NCBI GenBank assembly: GCA_965112735.1
Contig: OZ218950.1
Coordinates: 2,542,001-2,606,000 of the forward strand
Direction of reading: 5' to 3'
DNA: 64,000 nucleotides
From: Phaeosaccion multiseriatum
Taxonomy: Eukaryota > Ochrophyta, other classes
The notes under the pieces are model-generated. The model was not told the DNA's origin. It saw only the letters and a list, made by a program, of their open reading frames with translations, and made no database searches. Shown one piece after another: positions 28,371-41,400 of the stretch (position 1 is the first letter of the stretch; each line of letters starts with the position of its first letter). The translations under genes and the position numbers were made by a program.

Positions 28371-30391
28371 TATGCGCTGTGTGCCCACGTGTCTCTGTGT
28401 GTGCGTGGGTGCGTGGGTGGATGGGTGGGTGGAAAACAACAGGTGGTTGCACAGCTGAGTCTCTCCTTCTCCAGACAACTGCACCCGTCCCCTGCGGTGG
28501 AGGCGGGGGTGGAGGCGCTGTGGGCAGAGCAAGTCAACAAGAACCCTAACATGTTCAACGGGTCCAAGTTCCGACTCGCTGGGTTGGACTATCGCCCTGC
28601 TCCTCCTCCTGCTGCTGCTGCTGCTGTATCACCAACTGCTGGTGGTAGTGGTGGTGGTGGTGATGCTCCTGCGGGGAAGGGGAAGAAAGAGGAGGGGATG
28701 AAAGAGGAGGGGATGGAAGCGGAAGCGGAGGCGGAAGAAGGCGGGGCAAGAGCAAGGGCAAGGGCAAGGGAAGGGGCAAGGCTGCTTCTGCGCTTGTCTC
28801 TGACGGACTACAAAGACTTTAGGGGCACGAATTGGTGAGTGACTTGGGGGCAGTTTCAGATGATTGACCCCTGACCAATACTCCACCCTTCTTCACCATA
28901 TGCACACCTCTACGCATCTACACGAGAGAAAACTACCTAAGAAGTCTATAACTCAAACTAACCAACTGACTAACTACCGTCCAAACAAACGCCCCAAACG
29001 AACGCGTCAACAGGTCTCCACACAGTGCCCAGCTGGCAGCAGATGGCACTCGACTGCACGGAGACAGCTCGGCCTTCCTCAGTCAGAAGCTCGGGGTGGG
29101 TGCGGTGGTGCTGACGGCCGACAATCGCTGTGTGCTCATCAGGAGGAGTGGGAAAGTGGCCGAGGGACGGGGCGCCATTGATGTGCCGGGTGGACACCCG
29201 GAGCCGGCCAAGATTGGCTTCACGCATGCCACTCTGAAGGCTTTGGAGGAGATGGAGGAGGAGGGGGGGGAGGAGGGGCACGGGCAGCGGCAAGTGCAAG
29301 GGCAAGGGGAAGGGGAAGGGGAAGGGGAAGGGGAAGGGGAAGGGAAAGGGCAGACTCTCACAAGCACTAGCACTGGCACTCACACAAGCTCAAGCAGGGG
29401 CAGCAGCACCGGCAGGAGGAGGAACAGGGAGGAGTGGGGTTTGGCCGCCGTCGGAGAGCTGTTCGACAGTGTGCTGGACGAGGTCTGTGACGAAACGAAC
29501 GTTCCGAGAGAGGTCCTGAGCGACCCGCTCCTCATGGGTATTGTGGGGCAGAGCAACAGTCAGGGCTGCCCCTCCAGTGCCTTCTTGGTGCGCTGTCGGC
29601 TCACGGCGGAGGAGGTAGGTGGGTGGATGGTTTAGGGTTTGTGGGTTGTGAGTTTTGAGTTTGAGATTTGAAGGAAACGGCCTCAGTCCCTTACCCTTAC
29701 TTTGCCCGTGTTTGCCTGCTTGGCTGCCTGCTTGGCTGCCTGCTTGGTTGCCTGCTTGGCTGCCTGCTTGGTTGACTGCTTGGGTGTACTCGTTGTCACC
29801 CCTCCCCCGCCCCTGCTTGGCATACACAATCCAACATACGACCACCCCACCCCCTTGTTTGGCAAAGACAAAACCCCCGCCATCGCCCCACCCCCCCCCT
29901 AAACATCTCTGAAGCCTCCCTCAATTCTGCTGGCTGCTGCCTTCCTCTTGATGCCCAACCAATGCCTTGGATCGGATCTGATGCCCAAACAGGTGAAGGA
30001 GCGATATCGACAGGGGCCTCGGGAGGCCTTCGAGACCACGGCTCTACACTGCATCCCCATGGCCTCCGTGTCGCGGCAACTCAAGCGGATAGGCGGGATG
30101 GCGGGGCGAAGGGGCAGAGTGGGAAGGAGGGAGAGCGGCGACAAGGCTGATACTGAAGCTGATGCTGATGCTGAGGCTAAGGCTGGAGCTGAGGGCGGGC
30201 CTTCTGGACCTTGGGAGGGTAGGCCTTCAAGGGAGAGGGAGGCGGAGGGGGAGGAGGAGGAGGAGGAGGAGGAGGAGGAGGAGGAGGAGGAAGGCGACGA
30301 GGAGGGGCGTCTTCTGGAGACCGCCACACCTTCCTGCGAGGGATGTCTGGTCTTATTGGAGCGGATGATGCGGCGGGAGGGGTGGCAATGA
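24981..30391 (+). CDS. Sirtuin (Sir2) fused to NUDT22/NUDX9-type Nudix hydrolase, about 1,014 residues
   Basis: Nine exons: 24981-25129, 25278-25420, 25529-25681, 25837-26255, 26573-26668, 27181-27873, 28443-28834, 29014-29614 and 29993-30391; 3,045 nt, every junction in phase. Sir2 part: NAD site [15 protein letters not shown] (from residue 37), TQNIDTLHQ, catalytic VEVHG, likely zinc cysteines KC...GRC...CPSC split by a poly-Gly insert, and [10 protein letters not shown]. Exon 6 continues without a break through a Glu/Ala/Ser linker into GGRFTLSF, the first Nudix strand. Exon 7 continues with [15 protein letters not shown] and [10 protein letters not shown]. Exon 8 has [21 protein letters not shown] and [18 protein letters not shown], and NUDT22 has the same layout. 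Sirtuins use NAD+ and release O-acyl-ADP-ribose. NUDT22 cleaves UDP-glucose and UDP-galactose. The substrate here is unknown. The main alternative, a separate Nudix gene, has no ATG that would include its first strand. Confidence 0.8.
26889..27115. repeat. (CCCT)n array before the acceptor of fusion exon 6
   Basis: About 55 CCCT units with a few CTCT interruptions, ending 65 bp before the exon at 27181. It lies where the polypyrimidine tract belongs. The donor side of the same intron has complementary GGGA sequence (26685-26735). Confidence 0.95.
28168..28262. repeat. Three tandem 32-bp repeats in the sirtuin-Nudix linker intron
   Basis: GTGATGAACCACCATCTAAG starts at 28168, 28200 and 28232. 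The copies are nearly identical, indicating recent duplication. Each contains an ATG, but the first two frames close at the next TGA. Confidence 0.9.
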
Positions 30392-31357
30392 GAACACCAA
30401 GTGTCTTTTTAATTTAGTACTTCGTACTTCAAGTATGGGTATGGCACGTGGAATCCGTTTCAACGCAGCGAGGCTGGTATTGAAAGCGTGGGGAACATTC
30501 TGGGAACTTTCTTGCGAGGATGATGAGGCGGCAAGGCGCGCGGTCTGCCACTCCCGTCAATATTCGCGAACAAGGGCATGCCGTGTGCGCGTGCGTGCGT
30601 GGGTACGTGCGTGGGTATCGTCCTCCCTTCCTCGGTGAAGAAGTTTTTTTCAGGCCATTCCATCAGTGGTCCTTCCTTGTGGTGTGGAAGAGGTAAATGG
30701 GGGGGAACTTTAACTTCCCAGTGGAACTGAACTGCCTGTCTCTCTGCGGACTCTGAGGCTGAGCTCCAATACGAATACACCTGCCCTCTTGAGAGCCTGC
30801 CTGTTGGCCTGAACATCCTTACGGTTGGGAAATGGTGCCCGCTGCCTGCAGATCTACCCGAGGGCCTTAAGGGTGGCCTATTTGTCGCCGTATGTAGTTT
30901 CGATGTAGAGTAGTACCGCGCATGTGGGAAGAGGAGGAGCCTGAGCAGCAGCACAGCAGCAGCAACGCCGATCTGAATGGCGCCCAAGCCGCTCAGCAAC
31001 AGCCCCGCCGCGCCTTTCGCTGGTCCTCTCCGTCGCGCACATGGGGTGTGACAGCGCACAGCAGGAAGGAAGACCACCACGGACAGAGGCAGCAAGGTGC
31101 GCACAGAGTGAGCACCACACAGAGCCGTGCGTTCGAGTGCGTCGCTGGGAACGAGACACAGGAGCACGCACTTCAGGCAGGAGCACCTTTGGGGAGGGGA
31201 GGGCAGACCGACGCGGGAGAGGGGCGCGAAGGCAGCAGAGGATGAAGGAATCGCTGTGGGGGAGGGAGGTCACGAAAGAGTGACTGGACGGGGACGGAGG
31301 TAGAGCCCAAGGGCCGTGCTTTTCAGACATGATGGTTAAAATCTTCAATTCAATACA
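30392..31357. other. Convergent intergenic region, no supported gene
   Basis: 966 bp between the stops of the sirtuin-Nudix and TPR-CS genes. AT-rich sequence with a TACTTCGTACTTCAAGTA patch (30417-30434) follows the fusion gene. A minus-strand frame at 30460-31167 has one hydrophobic stretch but starts at GTG. Confidence 0.5.
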
Positions 31358-34300
31358 TCAATTGATTGTGATGGGAACATCCGGATGCTGCTCGGAGAGT
31401 TTCTTCCAAAGCTGCGCCTTTGGGTCAAGGGGCTCCTCCCGCAGGCGCTGCTCCATCCTTCGCTTAGTGGACCTCTGCTCCTCCTCGATCCGCCGCAGCT
31501 CAGCATCCATTTTTCTCCCCTGAATAGCAGGGAGACAACGAGGAGGAGGAGAAGGAGGACGAGGAGGCCGAGGAGAGGAGGAGGAGGAGGAGGAGGAGGA
31601 GGAGGAGGGAGGGGAGGAGGAGGAGGAGGAGGAGGAGGAGGAGGAGGAGGAGGAGGAGGAGAAGGAGAGGGAGAGGGAGGAGGAGAGGGAGAGAAGCAGG
31701 AGGAGCAGGGGGAGGAGGAGGAGGAGAGGAAGAGGAGGCCGAGAGGAGGAGGAGGAGGAGGAGGAGGAGGAGGAGGAGGAGGAGGAGGAGGAGGAGGAGG
31801 AGGAGGGGGGGGGGGAGGAGGAGGAGTAGGAGAAGAAGAAGAGAAGGGTTGAGGTGTACCATCATGGCACGAAAAAAGGGGCCAAAGAGCACGTCCGGGG
31901 ATGCGGCAAGTGAGTCTCAAATGAAGACGGGCTGGGGTGGCGTAAGGGTCGAGCACACTCCTAACCACAGACACACACACACACACACTACCACTACCAC
32001 TATCACCAACACTAACACAACACACACACGCACGCACACACGCGCGCGCACACACACACACGCACACACACTCAACACACGAACCTCTTCCTCGGACACC
32101 TCCACCTCCTCGCCCGTCTCGCGATTGAGCACCTTCCTAACACCCCCACCGCCAACAGAGCCGGACCCACAGCCACCACCAGCGCCGCCCCCAGCCGCAG
32201 CTCGATTGGCCCTGTCCTTTGCGTGTTGGGGAAGTCCATCAAGGTCCAGGGCCGAGCACAGAGTGACGTCGACCCCATCGTCCTCCCCTCCTTCTCCCTC
32301 TTGCTCGGGCTGTAGCACACGCGCCCACCACTCGTGCCCCGGGGGGCCCTCTGCCAGCAGCTCCTTGGTGAGGTAGAGTGTGATCTGACCCCTCCTCTCC
32401 ATCATCCACAGTGACTCATCCACGAGAATGGGCCTGCTCAGAGCACCACTGAGCGCATCTACAACCCGCACCGCCTCCTGACCCGTGCTGCCTCCTTCTT
32501 CCCCCTTTCCTTGACTTACGGGAGTCTTGTAGCTCACGCGCACTCTCTGTCGCTTCAATTGGACCTCCACGTCTCTCCTCGTCACAGGCATAGGCAGCTC
32601 CACAAACACCCTAACCTCCTCTACCGACTGCCCCCAGCGATACCCCGAGGGCCCACCTCCCTTGGCCACTCCACCGTTGTGCAGCAGCACCTTTTGTCGG
32701 TGCTCCTGCTGCTCCTCCTCCCTTTCCATGAGCGCTCGACGGATGATAGCCGCCTCCTTCTCCTCCTCACTTTCCTCCTCCTTATCCTCCTCACAGGGAG
32801 GAGGGAGAGTCTGCTGTCCTCCTCTTGCACACTCCTCCTCAGGACAGGCCTCCTCCTGCTTCGTGCATGGGCCAGACTCTGAAGATATGGGTGCTGCAGA
32901 TTCCGATTTGGCTGGAGGAGGGAGAGCTTCAGCAAGCCCAGCAGCCTCCAATCTCTTCTTCTTCTTCTTCTCCTCCTCCTCCTCCTCCTCCTCCCCCTCC
33001 TCCTCCTCCTCCTCCTCCTCCGCCTCCTCCTCCTCCTCCTCCTTCTCCTTCTGCTTCTGCTGAAGGAGGGCTTCGTTGGCTTTCTTCGCGCGCTGCTTCT
33101 TCCTTCTTCGGCCTTCTTCCGTGTCCCTGTCACGTCATGGGCCCAAAGGCACACACAGAAAGGAGAGTCAAGGCGATTCATTAGCCTTTCTGTCCGCCCC
33201 GCCCGTCACACCGTACCACCACACACACACGCACACACACACGCACACACACACGCACACATCAACACACTCGCATGCACACATGCGATACACATAAACA
33301 CATACGCACACACACATGCACACACACGCACACGCACATCAACACACACGCATGCACACACACGCACACACACATCAACACACACGCATGCACACACACA
33401 CACACCTTCTCAGCTTCTCCTTCGCCCTTGCCGTGGCCAGGCTCTGCTTCACCTCCTTTAGTGCGAGACGGAGGTGCTTGTCGCTGGGGCACAGACGAAG
33501 GGCGGCCCTCAGGTCATGCCATCGCGCCTCCAGCAGCTCCGACGGCGACAGCATCACTGACTTACTATCCCCCGTTCCCCCTGACTTGCTACTATCGATG
33601 TGGTTGTTGTGGTCCACCGTCATCTCGTGGCGGGTTTGGGAGCGTCGGTAAAAGGCCTTTGCTGCGCACTTCCGGTCGGCCTCCGTGACTGGCACTGGGG
33701 AGGGAGGGGGGAGGAGGAGGAGGAGGAAGAGGAGGAGGAGAAGGAGGAGGAGGAGGAGGAGGAGGAGGAGGAGGAGGAGGAGGAGGAGGAGGAGGAGGAG
33801 GAGGAGGAGGAGGAGGAGGAGGAGGAGGAGGAGGAGGACGAGAAGGAGGAGGAGGAGGAGGAGGAGGAGGAGGAGGAGGAGGAGGAGGAGGAGGAGGAGG
33901 AGGAGGAGGAGCTGGTGGATAAGGGACAGGTCAGGACAGGTTGGGACAGGTGTAGTCCTCATGGACCGGCCCCTACCCTGACGAGAGCGACCGAGTGCAG
34001 AGGCTATAGTTAGACTGGACAAGTGGAGTGCCTCTCTACGGCACACCTTCTTGGGAGCAGAGCCGAGTAGCAGTACACTCCCTTGGTGCCTCTGCTCTTG
34101 ACGGTTACGTACACTGGCGAGGACCATCCGCACTGTTTCAGTTCTGCCTACTCCCTCTACGCACCTCCACCCGTGGCTTCTTCACTCAGCTCCAGCCGAG
34201 AGAGAGGGACGGCAGTTCGGGGTTGCTTCTTGTCCACCTGGACCCCACCCTCAGCTGCCATCTTCGCAGCCTGCGCCTCTTCCTCCTCCTCTGCTGCCAT

Positions 34301-35100
34301 CGCAGCCGCCCCAGCCACGCGGACGCCCTCCCCGCAGACGGTGAGCACCGCTTCACAACACGCCAGAGCGGGGCCGTACTCCTTGAGAAGAAGGTTGCAA
34401 GCCGAGAGGTTAAGATAGAGCGCCTGTCGGAGCAGTGCCACTCTGCTTATCGCAGCCGCTAGGCGGGCCTCGGACCCCTCCCCCACTGTCACAGAGGTCT
34501 CTTCTTGCTGGTTCAAGAGGGTTAGGAGTTCGTCCGCCTCGGCGCAAGCCTTAAGACCGAGAGCGTACTTCATACACGCCTCGCCGAGGGCATCTTTGCC
34601 TGTCGGTGGGGGTGGGCGGGGTGGGGGGGGGTGTCGGCAGGGAGGGGGAGGAGGTGGACGCTCGGACGTTAGAAGGGAAACAAAATTGATAGCTTGAGGT
34701 AGACCTCTATCATGCGCCTATCCCTCCTACTGCTCTGCTGACAATTTTCTCTTTTGCACCCCTGAGACGGCGTTCTTCTACGGCCTTCCCCTCCCGTCCT
34801 CTCTTCGCTTCCCCACTTGCCTGCCGTGTGCTGCGCCATGACCCTGCCGAGGAAGTAGTGCTTATTCCCTTCTTCTTTCAGCCCCGAGACCTTGCTGCTA
34901 AGCTCCTCCAAAGAGTCCACCGCCTCGTCCAACGACTTTGGTACAAGCAGTGGGCCCTTCTCCCTCTCGGCCTCGAGCATGGCTCGCATTTCCTCCCTCT
35001 TCTCCAGTTCCCTCTCTGCCCGTTGCTGCTGCACGAGGGTCGGCAGGTCCACGCCCTTCGCAGCCGCCGCAGCCCTCATCTCCTGCTCGACGGACGTCAT
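31358..35100 (-). CDS. TPR plus NudC-type CS domain protein, co-chaperone-like, 735 residues
   Basis: Five exons: 34821-35100, 34165-34599, 33406-33694, 32085-33126 and 31358-31519; 2,208 nt, phases agree. The first intron uses a GC donor (CAG|GCAAGT). Residues 1-340 are helical repeats of TPR type: ELSSKVSGLKEEGNKHYFLG, then RQALYLNLSACNLLLKEYGP, then AAKAFYRRSQ...DLRAALRLCPSDKHLRLAL. A Lys/Glu-rich stretch follows. A CS/p23-like domain spans about residues 495-605 (GYRWGQSVEEVRVFVELPMP ... VDESLWMMERRGQITLYL ... EWWARVL); Trp-Trp and the strand order fit the NudC subgroup. The tail KKLSEQHPDVPITIN ends the protein. TPR-CS proteins usually serve HSP90/HSP70 client folding, and that role is inferred here. 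No SGS domain is seen, so this is not SGT1. Confidence 0.8.
33715..33912. repeat. (GGA/GAG)n array in a TPR-CS intron
   Basis: About 65 GAG triplets on the plus strand, so CTC/TCC in the transcript, directly upstream of the acceptor of exon 33406-33694. Long Glu or Leu frames across it are artefacts. Confidence 0.95.
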
Positions 35101-35423
35101 GCTTGTCGCTGAGTCGCACCGTTCCTCCTCCTCCTCTTCTCCCTCCCTGCCGGTCTCCTCCTCTCCCTACTACCTCTCCCTCCCTCTCTCTCTCGATTCG
35201 CGTCCGCCTAGATGTAGAATAACAAGGAATGGGAAGGCCAAGGGAAGAGGGCAAGGAGAGCAGGACAGCCGATGGTATGGAGGGGCCGGCGGATAGGAGC
35301 TAATCAGCTAACGCTCCTATGCTGCGCTGGATTGTTAAAAGGTGAAACGGGATTTTCTGATTCTCTGCATTTTGTGCCATTACATCAGAGACGGACAGAG
35401 AGTGGCAGAGGGCAGGGGAGGCC
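35101..35423. promoter_or_regulatory. Candidate bidirectional promoter, TPR-CS and giant EF-hand gene
   Basis: 323 bp between divergent ATGs. The middle contains AGCTAATCAGCTAACGCT (35298-35315). No TATA box is clear. Confidence 0.4.
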
Positions 35424-38400
35424 ATGTCTTCTCAGGACCCTCCTCCTGTGAGTCCGTTGCGGTATCGAGACGGATCTCGTGCCCGGCCGCCACATGCCGT
35501 CCCCTCTCTGTCCACTTCTTTGCGGCTTCACCCCCCTCACCCTGCAGCATCATCCTCCACGCTCCGAGCTACCCCATTCGACAAGCGAGAGATACACGCG
35601 CCCCACTCTCTCTCCCTTGATCGCATTCTCAATGGTCGAGAGGTTGGAGGGCCAGCCGGAGCATCAGCAGCAGCAGCACGGTCAGCAGCAGCAGCGGCAG
35701 CAGCCCTAGTGGGCGAGAACAGTAAGGCCGTCATTGCAATGTCTCAGTCGTCTTCCACTCCAGCCTTCGGGACCAGAGCAGCGTTACGCGTCAACGCCGC
35801 TCTTCGCCTCGAGCAGGATCACCACGGCGCCGAAGATCCCAGCGAGGGTGACCGCGGAGGTCGCCTTCTTCCGCCAGGTCGTCGTGACAGAGACTTCCCT
35901 GACTCGTACTATCAAGGGCAGGGGACAGAGGACAGACTGTCTCGATGGAATAGTGCCTCTTTCTACCCCTCCAGCTACCAGTATCAGCATCAGCCTCAAC
36001 AGCAGCAGCAGCAGCAGCAGCAAGAGCATGGGTGCGGGGCGGAAGGAGGCCAGCCTTCGCCCTTCGGCTCACGCGCAATAACTTGCATGGAGGAGGGCCC
36101 CAACAACAGACCGGGAACCGCCTCCGACGAAATCTTGAGTCGAATTTTCCAGGACTTGGAGGACTGGAACGAGCGTGCTGAGAAGGTGCAGCGGTGGAAG
36201 AGGAAGAAGGCCCTCCAGGCCATGGCTACGCAGCAAGCCGTGGAGGAGTTCGAAATCCGATCGGCTAAGTATGAGGTGAGTGAGGTGGCCCCTGTGTTAG
36301 TTTAGGTGAGGAGAGGTAGGCCTGAGTAGGAGGTGAGGAGGTAGGCCAGGCCATGGTAGCCAGGCACACCCCGCCAAGAAACACTTGAGGTGGAGGCAGC
36401 AGCCGCAGCAACAGGCCAGTGCAGCCTAACAGGGTTGTTTGGGGCCTTAAAAGCCCCCCCCGCTCACCCCCAAGAACAGTGGTGATTGCGCTTCTCATGC
36501 GCTCTCTCTTTCGTCGACGAATCTCTTCGCCCTCCTCCCCCTCCTCCCCCTCCTCGCCCTCCTCCTCCCCGCCCTGATCCTTCTGATCCTTCTCACCCTC
36601 CTCCTGACCCTCGTCCTCCCCTTCTCCTCCCCCTCCCATCTCCCCTCCAGGCTAGGATGCGGGGCGTCTACGACGGGTACTGTCCCAAGGCTCAGAGGTG
36701 CGCCTCCGCAGCAGCCACAGTCACCAACGAGAGCGTCAAGTCTTGGAGACAAGCCATGGCAGCAGACCCGGTATCGATCAGTAAGGAGGACAACACAGCT
36801 CAACAGCAGCAGCAGGAACAGGACCTGACCATCCTGCGACAGCGGCAGCAGCATCGGCAGCTCGTGGTCCAGCAGCAGCAGAAGCAGAAGCAGCAGGGGG
36901 AGAACAGGAATCAGGAGGACGTGAGACCTCGCGAGGGGATGGGAGAGGAGCAGGTGGTCCAAGGTGTCGTGAGGAGGGAGCGGGGCGGCAGGTATGGCCC
37001 AATGCTGGACGGAGCAACGCCACCAATGGCAGAGGAGGAGAGCATGTCAGGATCATGCTTGCATAACGCACCAGAAGGGCAAGAAGAAGGGGAAGGAGGC
37101 GGAGGAGTGAATTCCGGGCAACAAGGGGCAGAAGGAAGGCAGCCCATGGAGGAAGGAAGGCAGTCTATGGAAGAAGAAAGAAGGCACCCTATGGATCTCC
37201 ATGAGCTCGACTTTCGGGGAGGAGAGACGGAGCTATTGAATGACTTACTCAAGGTGGGGTCAAGGGAGTGGGTCAGTGTTGTCGACGAGATGGAGGGGGT
37301 GGGTGGGGGAGGAACCATGCTCCTCCCTGTTGAAGCGGCAGACAGGCTGGCTGCTGCTAAAGCTGCTACTGATGCGAAGGCGGCTGGTGGTGGTGGTGGT
37401 GGTGGTGGTGGTGGTGGTTGGGGAGGAGGACGAGGAGGGGGGTGGAAGAGAGGGGAAGTGAGAGCTGGAGGTGCAGGGGCACGGGCAGAGGCAGGGAGGC
37501 GAGCGAAGGACCAAGTCCATAGCCGCCTGTACAGCAAAGGAAGCTTCCCTAGGGGCGTTGGTAATACAGTCACAGAGGAGGAGGCGAGTGGATCCATGGG
37601 CAGGAGTATGGACAGGAGAACAGGGTCACGGCAAGTGGACTCCATGCACTTCGTCGAGCATATGCTGCATCGTGTGAGCAATGTCTCTGGAGAGTTGCCA
37701 GCAGCACCAACGGGAGGGGGGGGGAGTAAGGCGTCCGTCGCTGGCGCTGCTGCGGTGCCTGAGAGGGAACAGCAGGAAGAAGAAGAAGAAGGGGGAGCAG
37801 TAGGAGAAGGAGAAGATGACCACAGAGGCCTTGGGTATGGAGACTTGACCGAATTGCTCTCGGAGCACCGCGGGGGCACTGCCCAGAGGTACAAGCAAGG
37901 CAACCAGCAAGGGAGAGGCCCCTCTTGCAAGCCGCACCCGCAGCAGGAGCCGCAGCAGCACCAGCAGGGGATGGACAAGGCGAGGGAAGGAGGGGGTGGT
38001 AGGGGGATGCAACTTGACGCGCTGACACGCAACGATACAATGGTGTCGACGATCAAGTCCATGCAGGAGGTCAGCAAGGTGTTTGATGACATCATTAAGG
38101 ATGTGTTTGCACACAGGAGGCAGCTCGGGCAGCGGTTACAGGTACGATGAGACTAAGAGAGAGAGAGGGAGGGAGGGAGATAGGAAGGGAGAGAGAGAGG
38201 GGGAGGGAGGGAGGGAGGGAGGGAGGGGGGGAGGGAGGGAGGGAGGGAGGGAGGGAGGGAGGGAGGGAGGGAGGGAGGGTGGGAGGGAGGGAGGGAGGGA
38301 GGGAGGGAGGGAGGGAGGGAGGGAGGGAGGGAGGGAGGGAGGGAGGGAGGGAGGGAGGGAGGGAGGGAGGGAGGGAGGGAGGGAGGGAGGGAGGGAGGGA

Positions 38401-41400
38401 GGGAGGGAGGGAGGGAGGGAGGGAGGGAGGGAGGGAGGGAGGGAGGGAGGGAGGGAGGGAGGGAGGGAGGGAGGGAGGGAGGGAGGGAGGGAGGGAGGGA
38501 GGGAGGGAGGGAGGGAGGGAGGGAGGGAGGGAGGGAGGGAGGGAGGGAGGGAGGGAGGGAGGGAGGGAGGGAGGGAGGGAGGGAGGGAGGGAGGGAGGGA
38601 GGGAGGGAGGGAGGGAGGGAGGGAGGGAGGGAGGGAGGGAGGGAGGGAGGGAGGGAGGGAGGGAGGGAGGGAGGGAGGGAGGGAGGGAGGGAGGGAGGGA
38701 GGGAGGGAGGGAGGGAGGGATAGTGAGAAGCAGAAAGAGAGACGACGCTTCTGAGACAAACCAAGAGTCTCTCTCTCCTCTTTGTCAAAGGTCAGCGGCT
38801 CTTTCCGTCGCTCAGCTCAAACGCAACCCCCCCCCGCCCTCCCCTCCATCCACTGCCTTCTCCCCCTCACACACCAGACTATGCAGGGTGCTTACATCCG
38901 ACTCTTCGAGACAATGCTCTCAGAGATGCTCAAGATGCATCGGGCAGGGAGTAGGGCAGTGAGGGTGGAGAACAAGGTGAGGCATGAGGTGGCAGGTGGA
39001 AGGTGGGAGGTCGGACGTGTGCTTTCGGACTGACTTCGAAGGGAGGGAGGGAGGGAGGGAGGGTGGGAGGAAGGAAGGAAGAAAGCGTCGCTCACCCACC
39101 CACCCGCCCACCCACCCACCCCGCTCATCCACTCATCCACTCATCCATTGACATAGTACACTCACCAATCCATTGACATATTACACGCACCCAATCCCCC
39201 AAGGTGCTAAGGAGGGAGGTACTCAGGCTGAGTGACGTGGGAAGACTGTTGGGGTGGGAGCTTGGGGACGCAGGGGAGCAAGCAGACGCACTCAAGGATA
39301 TACGCAAGGTGAGGTGGGAGGGAGGGAGATGGAGGAGGAGGAGGAGGAGGAGGAGGAGGAGGAGGAGGAGGAGGAGGAGGGAGGTAGGGGGAGAGAAAGG
39401 GGGAGGAGGGACGGTGCTTCACTTCACTTCAAGCACTCGAACCTCTCTTCTCACTCTTTGTGCTGTGGTTGTGCTGTCGTTGTGCTGTGGTCCTCTCCAA
39501 CGACAACAACAATCACAACAACAACAACAGATTCTTCTCAACGAGAACGCCTTCCTGGAACAGAAGCTTGTCCACCTTGACGCCCTTGTCAAAGAGAAGG
39601 CCGCTTGGGAAGTGGAGCGCCAGGAGATTGTTGAGGGGCTCCAACGGGAGAAGGCCCTGCTCTATACAGAGCTTTACGACAGAGAGAGAGCCACCAAACA
39701 CCGCCTGCTGCAGGAACAAATTGCGGTATGTAGGGGTCGTTGAGTCGACGAAAAGGAAAGGCAAGGGAAGGGGTGGATGGGTGGGTGGATGGCAGTAGAT
39801 GGGAAGTGGGGAGTGGGGGAGGGGGGGGGGGATGGAACTGTACCATCTACTGCCATCCCCGACTCCTCTCAGCGCACTCTAACTGCCTACCCATCTGCTG
39901 CCATCCCCCATCCATTAATGGACTCTAGCCGCCTGCCCATCCATCTACTGCCATCCCACCCCCACCTAGCTCACTACCCATCTACCGCCATCCCACCCCC
40001 ACCTAGCTCCTACTCAACTCACTCCCATCTACTGCCATCCCACCCCCACCTAGCTCCCTACTTAACTCACTCCCATCTACTGCTATCCCCACCTTGCTCC
40101 CTCCTCAACTCACTCCCATCTACTGCCATCCCACCCCCACCTAGCTCACTACCCACTGCCCATCCATCTACTGCCACCCCACCCCCACCTAGGTCCCTAC
40201 TCAACTCACTGCCCGTCTATTGCCATCCCCATAAAACTCACTGCCCACTGCCCATCCATCTACTGCCATCCCCATCCCCCTGTTTCCCCGATCCCTCCCA
40301 CACAGGCCATGCAGGCCGCCTCCGATGTTAGAGGCAACCTCCGCGAGCTCGAGCAGAGCATGGGCAGGGTAAAGAAAGCCAATGAGCGTATTGCGAGCAA
40401 CAAAATCGACCCCGCCAAGTACAGGCCCATCATACCAACCTCGGACGCTTCTGCCCAGACGCTCGCCACCGATGATGGACTGTGGGATACGCAGAACGGG
40501 CCTTCGGGCTGCAGCGAGCGGCAGGTAAGTGTAAGTGTGCGGAGGGGGGTTGTGTGTATGGTTGTGTGTGTCTGTTTGTGTGTGTTTGTATATGTATGTG
40601 TGTTTGTATATGTATGTGTGTGTATGTGTGTTTGTATATGTATGTGTGTGTATGTGTGTGTGTGTGTGAAGGCTAAGGTTTACGTACTGCACTGGACTGG
40701 CTCATTATTGTTCTTTTTTTTTAAGTATGTTTGTTTTTATGAAGACAATTCCAATCCATCAATCCCTCAACCAACCAACCATTATCTTCGCGGTCAAGTG
40801 ATGCTTTCGCCTTGTTTCATACTCTCCTCTCGCCCCTGTTCTCTCCTCATTATTCATATAAATGTACTAAACAAACAGGTCCAGATGAGTGTGTGGGTGC
40901 GGCTTATGTGGCTGCGATTGCGACGCTTCGCCACCTGCCCAGGCTGCAAGGGTCACAACAGCGCCCTCGCAATGGTCACACTCAGCAGGCAGGCAGCGGC
41001 TAGTGAGTACGCGGCTGAGGCAGCCGAGGCGGAGGCGGAAGCGGCGCACGCACACGCCCACGAGGCTTCACAGTTGGCAGCAGCTTCGAATCGCCTTAAG
41101 GGACGGCATCGCAGCTCGTGTGGGCGCGTGCGTGGGAGCGTGGTGCTGACGGTGGCGGGGGCTGCTGCCGGAGGGGTTGGCATCAGCCCTGCCAATAGCG
41201 TCGACAGCCAAGCCAACGCGGTGGAAGGTGGTGTATCACCAACTAGTGCATCACCAAGCCGTCGAAGGAGTAGCTATCGCCGCAGCTTCCGGGGCAGCAC
41301 GTCGTTAGGGTGGAGGAGGAGCAGCAGCAGAAGCCAATCCCCGTCCCGAGGAGGGGGGCAGAGGAGGGAGAGCAGCAGCAGCAGAAGCAGGAGCAGGAGC

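Noticed and set aside
30460-31167. Minus-strand frame of 235 codons with one hydrophobic stretch
   Set aside because: Starts at GTG, has no family match I can see, and lies between two gene 3' ends. It could be an exon of an unseen gene, but support is too weak.
38153-38788. Long Gly-Arg-Glu and Pro-Ser-Leu reading frames
   Set aside because: All three frames of (GGGA)n are open because the repeat lacks stops. The block is inside intron 2 of the EF-hand gene.
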